A DNA stretch of 64,000 nt from Pieris napi (taxonomy: Eukaryota; Arthropoda; Insecta; Lepidoptera; Pieridae): NCBI RefSeq assembly GCF_905475465.1, contig NC_062249.1:2678501-2742500 (forward strand), written 5' to 3'. Shown in pieces: positions 49,301-58,300 of this stretch. The position numbers and the translations under genes were made by a program. The first letter of the stretch is position 1; each line of letters opens with the position of its first letter. The notes beneath the pieces were generated by a model, which saw only the letters and a program-made list of their open reading frames with translations, was not told the origin of the DNA and ran no database searches.

Positions 49301-52300
49301 TAACTGAAAATTCGATATATTTTAGACTAGTGTCCAAAATAATACACGCAAAATGTTATAGATAAAATTTGAAATCGTATGATAAAAAGGTCGCGACTCT
49401 ATCTTCTTTTCAATTTCTGCTGAATAACCATTACCTGTCGATATCGTATCTCTAACATGTTAATTAAGATTAAAGATAATGTGTAACGAATTTGATTTAG
49501 TTTTTTTGTTATTTTCCTTTTTATTATTGACTTTTTTGTATAATATTTTGCAGAATAAATAAAACAGAAACATATTCACGCACTAAGGCTTAAATGGAAA
49601 TGAGCAGGTTATTCTAGAGCGCTGGACAAAAGATGGACACTTGAAACAACAAAATGGCCTGGACCTACTGGAAATAGGAAGACAAAAGAAAAGATGGACA
49701 GATGACAAAGTAGAACTAGCGGGAAAAAACTGGATGAATGTTACTCAAGACAAAAAGAATGAAAATGGACATGGAGGAGGTTATTACCCTAAAAGGGGCC
49801 AAACAAATACTAGAACACAAAAAAAAACTAACCTAAGTAAACCTAATAAATCATATGAAGAAATCTAAACTACACAATTATTGTATCGATTATTTAATAG
49901 AACTAGGGCCGTTCAAGTATTACATAAGCAGATTTACTGCAATTTATCCCTTGTCAGCAAAAGTAAGCAAAGCTCTCGAAAATAATAGTACATAAACGTA
50001 TTAATTTTTTGTAGGAATCCTCGAAAATGCATTTCGTTTTCAAGCATAGACAATGTGTGGGTAATGCTCGTATGTGTAAAATGTAAATAATTACTGTTGA
50101 CGTAATCACCAAATAAGAAAATTCAAAGACCCTTCCAGAGTGCTTACGTAATTCTTGAACGGGCTCCCAATAATAATATTTTTTTTTTAAAGGCACATAC
50201 TAGTATTATTATAATACAACGAAGTGTTAAATATGATTTACACTCACCCCCTACAGCTATCAACAGCGATATCCCTAGGTATTTCGTGTGTCATATTCAA
50301 TAGAACTTTTCCGTATATATCAGTTTTGGACCTAGACCACAACGAGGTCCAGTAGATGATTTTATCTTCCGTGTCCGGCCAGAAGATCTTACCGGAAACC
50401 GGGTCAAATGCCAGACCTTGTATGCTCTCATGTGACCGTCTACCCACTAGAGGTTGTGACTTCTTCGTGGCCAGGTTGTAGCTAAATATAGACGCGTTAT
50501 CGCCCTGTTTATCAACGAATAACAACAAGTTATGGACGGCATCGTGTGCCAAGGCTGTGAGATCTCTAAATCTTCCAACCTCATCCTTTTCTTTCGTTTT
50601 GTTTGTGTAAAATTCTAATTGGTCCCCTGTCGTGATGGCAATATCTGCAACAAGTAAAAAAGTCTTTACTAAGAATCGTTTGCACGTAATAAATAACTGT
50701 ATAGTAAATGAGTGTATTTTTGTCTCCGACAGCATATTTTGGCAGGAATGTAATGGATCGATTCCAATGACCAATAGTCGTCATGGTAATGATAATTACA
50801 CTTATGTAATGCCTTATATGCTTCATAATAGTTTTCGAAACCTCGCTTTTCAGTGTTAATGTTCTATTTGACGTCATGTTATCTCGAGGTGACGGACTGC
50901 GAATGTACTTTTTACTGACTTAGTTGATAACGAGTAGGTATCACATCACACAAATGTATTGTGTACCTCAAGATTTTTTGTATATTATTTATCAGGGACA
51001 ATTTCTTTACTTTTTTTATATAATAGGGGGGCAAACGAGCTTGCGGGACGACCAAAAAGGGTAGTCCACGCAGCCCATAGACACCCATTTTAATGGGTGA
51101 GTTGCCGGCCTTTGAGGGAGGAGTAGGCTCGTTTTTTAAAAATTTGGAGGTCGTATCTCTGAGGGAAGACCCCCCCCCCGGGAGCCGATTCCACAGTTCG
51201 CTAGTTCTAGAAAAAGTAGGAAGTTTTTAATTACAACATTGATTAATTTAATTAAACCTACGGTACTATAATTATATCCCGAGGGTGTGTCCAAGGGTAA
51301 CATTAATGGAGCGATCAACGCCAACTATTACTTCATAATCACAATGATAACAGGCCAGTCACGAGGTGATAGAGATGTTTGGAAAACACCCAACAATGCG
51401 TACATTTTTTCGCACGATGTGACGCGTGCGCAACGTACGACTTGCGTATTAGGTGTCTTACCTTGATGACTATTGTTCAAATTTTGTATATCTGAATATT
51501 AAAAAAAAAACTAAGTAGCGTTCTGTGCCAATTTAATTATTAATTAACGTTAATAAGCTTTAAGCGATATTCAAAATATAATTCATATTAATATAAAGTT
51601 TATTTTTTGTATCTAAAATATATTTAAAAGTGTAGCAAAGTGCCTTATAATTGTATACACGCAACAGAACGTTCACTAACAATTGAATGTAGGTTTTCTT
51701 TGTTATACATTTTCAAATTGATTAATTTAATAACAGCTAACAAAAACAGTTAAGTTAATATTTAAAAGACGAAACTTTGATTGTGACTGGACAATCGGAT
51801 GTCCTTTCGTTTTATATTCTTAACTTTTGTGTCTACTTAAAAAAATCAAATCTCCTATGTATACTATTCTATTACTGCATAATTTTCCAGTACAAGAATC
51901 AACAATCAATCAAATTTTCAACACAATTCAATTATTTTAAAGACACAACTAATAGATATAGAAGATAAAGATAGCCTCTTAATCTCTTAATATTTGCTAA
52001 CATAGATATCCTTATCATTTATCTGTATAGGAAAACATTCTAGTTCCTAATCTCCAAACTATCGAAAACTTCTTGAACATAAGAGGTATATTATTGTCAA
52101 ATTTTTTTTAAAACATAGATATATAGTCATATCTTGTTAAATATTTCCCGTGCCTCGGTTATAAGGAACTTGCTTTCTTAATTCAGTGTGGATATTTTAA
52201 TTTTTTTTTTCGAAGCATCAACATCATTCGCAGAAATAAATATTTTATTTATTTATTACTGTTGTTAGTGGGCAACAACCCGTCCTTATTATAAACATTG

Positions 52301-55300
52301 TATCAATAATTATTTTAAGATTACAATAAAAGGAAATAAAAACTAATTGTTCACAATAAAAATGCGTTACGGCCATTATAATTATTAATTAACGTCAATA
52401 GCTGTAATCGACATTTAAATTATTACTCTTATAAATAGAATGTGTCATTTTTTCTAAAATATATTTCTTCGCCTACACCGTACATGCAAGTGTTGTCTGC
52501 ATATTAAAGATTATAATTATAATCTATGTATTCTAGCAATCGTAAATGATAACTTAATTACTATATTGTAAAAAATCTGTGGCGCTACAACCTCTGTAGG
52601 TCTTGCCTCAGATTTCTGAATCTGTTTCATGATCATTTTTAAATCTAATAGGCAAGTAGGTGATCAGCCGTGTGCCTGACACCGTCGACTTTTTGGGTCT
52701 AAGACATGTCGGTTTCCTCTCGATGTTTTCCTTCACCGTTCGAGCAAATGTTAAATGCGCACATAGAAAGAAAGTCCACTGGTACACAGCCGGGAATCGA
52801 ACCTACGACCTCAGGTCGCACGCTGAAGCCACTAGACCAACAGTGCTCTATTACTATATTGTCCTAAGTATTATATTGGTATGGTTAACTTTAAAGTATA
52901 TTTACAGAAAGTAAATATTTACACACGACATTGCAATGACCCATATGCAATCCAGCCTTCCCGACATTGCCAGTATTATAGTATAAGGATTAATGCTGGG
53001 ATCAAATCTCGGTGCGCAATAATTGAATGCACGACCTTGATTGATATTATTTAATACTCATTACGATAATAGGTTATTTAATTATTCACGGTTAGTACGA
53101 CAAACCATTATAAATTATAGAAGGAAGTATTTTAATAGGGAAATTAATATTGTCGGATTTTACATATTTAAATTAGGTATATAATAAATAAATAGTAATA
53201 GGAATTGCGTCATGGAAATATTAATTAAAATATTTGGATAAATAACGATTTCATTTCTTTTTAAAAGGCTTCCAGGTGGAGGCTCACCTGCCAGACTGTT
53301 CGCGAGTGCGTTGCCGGCCATTTATTTCCGTAGCCCATTTTCAGACCATTAGTTCGTAACCTCGAAGGGTAGGTCCACGTTTTCGGCACGTGAACGACGA
53401 ATATCAAGGTGATGCAAGTGGAAATAATTAATAAGGATTTGAAATACAAGAGATATAAAAATGTTTTATAATTTGTAAAATTTATTATTATAAAAAAATA
53501 TATTTTTTAAAACGTTAATAAGAAAGTCAACACTCTTATCAAGACGTTAATTATACTCATAAATAAAATAATATTAAATAAACAATTTATCTTAATATCC
53601 CTTCTCATGGCCGAGTAACTAGATCACGACAAGTTGCGCACGCGTTTCCTTGATTTCAGGATATTAGAACTTCCACCATTTAAGAGACAATAAATATACA
53701 TACTTAATTTATTTAATATTTTCATAATATGCATTCTAGGACATTAAATGAATAATATTTCTACTTGATAAGTAATCATAACAATCAAATATACAGTATT
53801 TACAATTATCCTACATAGTAATAATAAAAACAAAATTAAAACAAATTTAAAAACTTTGGTCCCTGTGGCAGTGTACCTTTAACGCTGGCAGCATTTCCTC
53901 GCTGTATTGCGATACTTATTCGTTGAGCGAGGAAAGCACCAGCTCTGGGGTCACCGGTACTATCTACCAGGCGCCAACTTAAATATTTATTTAGCGCCTG
54001 TACACTTTAACTCCAAGAGACAATTATATTTTACGGTAACGATAATACATACGATAATCCTATACACATAAGTATAATATAGTTATATATATTCACCTAT
54101 TATATGTAAACATAACTTAATGGTTTAGCGCTTGCTTATGTATATTTTTTATTAGTTGTCTTCGTGTTTTAATGGATACCGCATAGCGTATACCTGGCGG
54201 TCCCGGATTCGATATAGTGACAGACGCAGAAGACGAAAATATGTCTATTTCTCTATGTTTCATTAATTTTATAGAAGGTATTGTTTTTGGAAACCCTTAC
54301 ATTAAAACTGACTCTTCATTAGGTATCTTGCAAATTTTGTGCTCGGCATGTTTTTGCAATATAATTTTAAAACAAGCAAAATCCTTATAAGATTAATTTA
54401 TTTCGACAAAAATAAAAATTAACGCTGGAAAGAACATTTTAGTAATTTGTATTTTTAATATAACCTTTTTAATATCACCAGCCAGATACAAATACAGCCA
54501 AAGAGATTTTATTAAAATTTATGCATATACGATATTTTATCTGTGACTGATATGATTATCCAAGAAAATATCTGGTCTTTGGACGTATTTGACATTGAAA
54601 TAGGTCAACTTTTCCGAATAAAATTACCATTGCCAATATCCGCATCCCGTTCACCAGCTTTTTTTTTATCTTTGACGCAAAACACCTGTGTACCAGTGGC
54701 AAATAAAATCTGTACGTAAACAGGTATTTCCATTTACGACAGGGTTTTTTAGAATGTTCTTACTTTTTGTCTGTTTGTCTTATATACAGAACAATTAAAT
54801 TTTGTTTTCAATATCCGTAGCGCTGATCATGCATATGTCGCAGCCAACTAGCATAATTAGCCGTTCAATCAATAGCCTAGCCAATTATATTCAACCATTT
54901 GATCAAACAGCAAGGCAAATGACTTGAATCGATGACGTTACATTACTTGTGTTAGCTTTTAATATTTATTTAATTAAATTCTAAACATTTTTTATGAAAC
55001 ATATTCTGAAGAATCGTGCTACAAGCGCGCATGTGCAATAGTTACTCATTTGACTCGTTCGGTTGTTTACGAATTGTTACAAATTGACTCAAACAACTGC
55101 CCGAAGTGGGATGGTCGAGTCGAAGTAGGGAATAGATTATAAAAGAGGTTGTAACACATGCGCACGGGCAATTCCTTTTTTCAAATTTAAAGTTATATTA
55201 GTTAGTTTACGTAAAATCTGTGTGTGAAATATAGTGAATCAAGTCATCATTGGAGTGTTTAATTTCCTACCTTAAGAACTAGATCAACTAGCCCTTACAC

Positions 55301-58300
55301 TTGAATATCCTGCTAATTACAATTAGTTACACTTTCATGTATGAGAATATAAAAAACTAGACCGTGCCGTCATCTACCAATATCGAGGGCATGGAGACTT
55401 GAGAATTAAATTGCCTACGACATCTTTTCATACCTTGAGCGTGCTATGAAAGGTACGAAAACGAACACAGCACGAAAATAATCCCTTCTAAGCCTGAGTA
55501 ATTAATTATTTTCCCTAAGTTTTACATAATAAATGATTTTGTTTAATTTTCAGTTTAGTAAAACACAATGTAATTTAAAATTTTCTTTAAAAAAATCAAA
55601 TCATTGTTTTGCAAAAAAATAAAGTAGGTAATACATATGTTTATCTTATCTTTTGATCTAATTTTCAAGCAGGTGATTACATATTTAAATTACAATCTCG
55701 ATAATTTACTTGTCATGAAGCAAAAATAAACACTGTGATTTTAAGATTTTGATAAGGTCGATAGGAAATTAGGTATTTAAACTGAATATTGTAATGTAAT
55801 GCTGAATGTTTTGTATTTAAAAATTGCGACGCACGCGCATTCCAAACATGTCGTCAGATTACATGTTACTTATTCATTATAATGTAAAACACTGCTGAAT
55901 AGTTTAATTATATTTACGCAATTATGTATTAGAAAATCGCCTTCCACGCAATAACAATCACACCTGCGCAGACTTTCCCCCATTCCATTGTTTAATGCTC
56001 TAGAAGTTTGCCGGTATCTGTACTATCATAGACAAAGTGCTGCCTGTCCTTGTAGCAATACAGCTGAAAAGACGATGTTACATGTTCTGACCGACTGTCC
56101 AATGTATGGATACGACAGGTGTAACACTGAACAAGCTATGGGAATAAAAGTAACATAAACTTAAAAGAAATAATGTTAATATGTTAAGAGGTATCTTTCT
56201 GGAATTAGCTGTAAATGTTATGCAAAAAGTTGTTAAAGAAATAGGTAATAATAATCATGCGGGTTACCAATACCATCTACTTAAGTTGTACATATTATAT
56301 GTAAGTTATTTAATACCATCGACAACAGTAAGGAAATCAGCTAGAAAAAATATATCTCTAATTTAAGATCATAAATAGAATGTGATTATAATTCTCAAAA
56401 TACAATAACTTTATTTGTTAAATTGCGTATTCCGTACGGATATTTCCAGGAAAGCCTTTAACATATTATTTTAATCTGTACATATTTATTCCACGAACTT
56501 CGTTTCGCCTTAATTTGATTTTGTTACTTAGCCTACCTTTTTAGTAACTACATACCAACATATGGAACACAACCCCATAGAGGCTGTTCGCTTTTCTGGA
56601 ATAAAAACCTAATATACATTTTTCTCAATAAATAATGTATGTATATATAATATACTAGCCGTTTCGCGCCCGCTTTGCTGGACGAATTAAAATAAATTTT
56701 ATGTTTCATTATTTTATTTTTTTTCATATTTTTATTATTCTTCTTTTTAACTTCCCGCTAAGAAAATTGAAATATTTCGAAAATCGAGTTTTTAACAGTT
56801 GACGTTTAGAGGTTCTAGGAAGCCTCCCCGAATGTTTCCGCGGTGAAGTCCGTATGGATAAATTTTCATAAAAGTAAAACAGCAATAAAAAAATGAAGGA
56901 ACGTTGGAATTTAATAAATAAATAGGAAAATAAACCATCTAGGAAAAATTTCGCATCGAATGGTGGTAGTTTCATGTCGATACGATCAGTGGTTTAGGCG
57001 TGATTGGGCCTCAAACGAAGACCATTTTCATTATATATATATATAGATATATCTGTATAAATAAATAAAAAAATATTTATACAGATACATAAACATATTA
57101 TAGCCATGAAAAAGGCCTGATGCTGAAGGTAAATTACATGATTACAAAATGTAAACAAGGGAAACCAATTACTTTAATTAATTTCGGATATTAAGTTTAA
57201 ACAATTACGTTATATACATGATTGAGCGACGGTGACCGTAGATTGTCCTTGCACTATGTGTTCTAATTAACGACTTTACGTGAGTAACTACATTAATCAA
57301 GTTTATACTATTAAGCCTAAATAGGCTAATTAATAGTTCTACTGTGATTTAGATAAGCTCTCATCCTATATGTATAAATAGTTTATCTAAAACTCAAATG
57401 GATTTGACACATGTAAGTCATACTTATGTCAAAAACCTGTTGGATTTTGATATGTGGAAGCCATGGCTTAGTTTTCAGACTTTTTTTTATAGAGCAAACG
57501 GGCAGGAATGTTAATGCCCGAGGGCTCGCAAGTGCGTTGTCGGCCCTTTAAGAATTGGTACACTTTTTTCTTAATGAACCCTAAGTCGAATTGTTTCGGA
57601 TATACTTCAGTGAGTGGTTCCACATAGTGGTGGTGCGCGGCAAAACCTAAACCTATAAAATTTTCTTTTTACGAATATTGTTCATACATATTAAATTTTA
57701 TACGCATGGAACTTTGTACCCTAATATTAATTAGGCAAAATGCATTATCAGCCATAGCAATCAAATGTGCGAACGTGAGAGATATGAATATTATGCGTTT
57801 CAAAATTGTATGCTAGATATAGCATATAAATTTTGGCGCCGGCGCAGGGGCGCTATGTCAGCCATGAATCGCCATTATATTTTTCTTATTAAAATCTTGT
57901 AAAAATCATAAATTCGTCTTATATATTTTGGTAAACAGCACACAAGTGAACGTACTGTGTACTTGAAAACATCAAATGACCTAGACCGAGAAATAAAATA
58001 TAAAAAATATACTAAAATTAGTACTAAACTTTGTCTACGCCAACGGCCGTGTACCACATACAATACAATAGATAGCAAAGGTTAGATTGATCAATTAGTC
58101 CTATTTTTGTCATTTCTCGATAGTTCTGAAGTTATTTAAATAAATGGGTCGTTTGTTACCGATAAAATTATTTTTAATAAATATCAAAACCTTTTTAGAT
58201 TAGATTTAAATTACTTATTAGTCTTAAGTTATGCTAGATCGTATTGTTAAAATGGGTCTTTTGTGCAGAGAAAATTTATATAAAAAAACATATCAAAACT

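Noticed and set aside
48945..49365. + strand open frames opposite cueball exon 3
   Set aside because: Shadows of the cueball reading frame; the - strand carries the YWTD and EGF motifs.
52660..52914. 84-codon open frame, + strand
   Set aside because: Lies on the antisense strand of an S1 SINE; the same peptide pattern appears in the SINE copy at 39326-39526.
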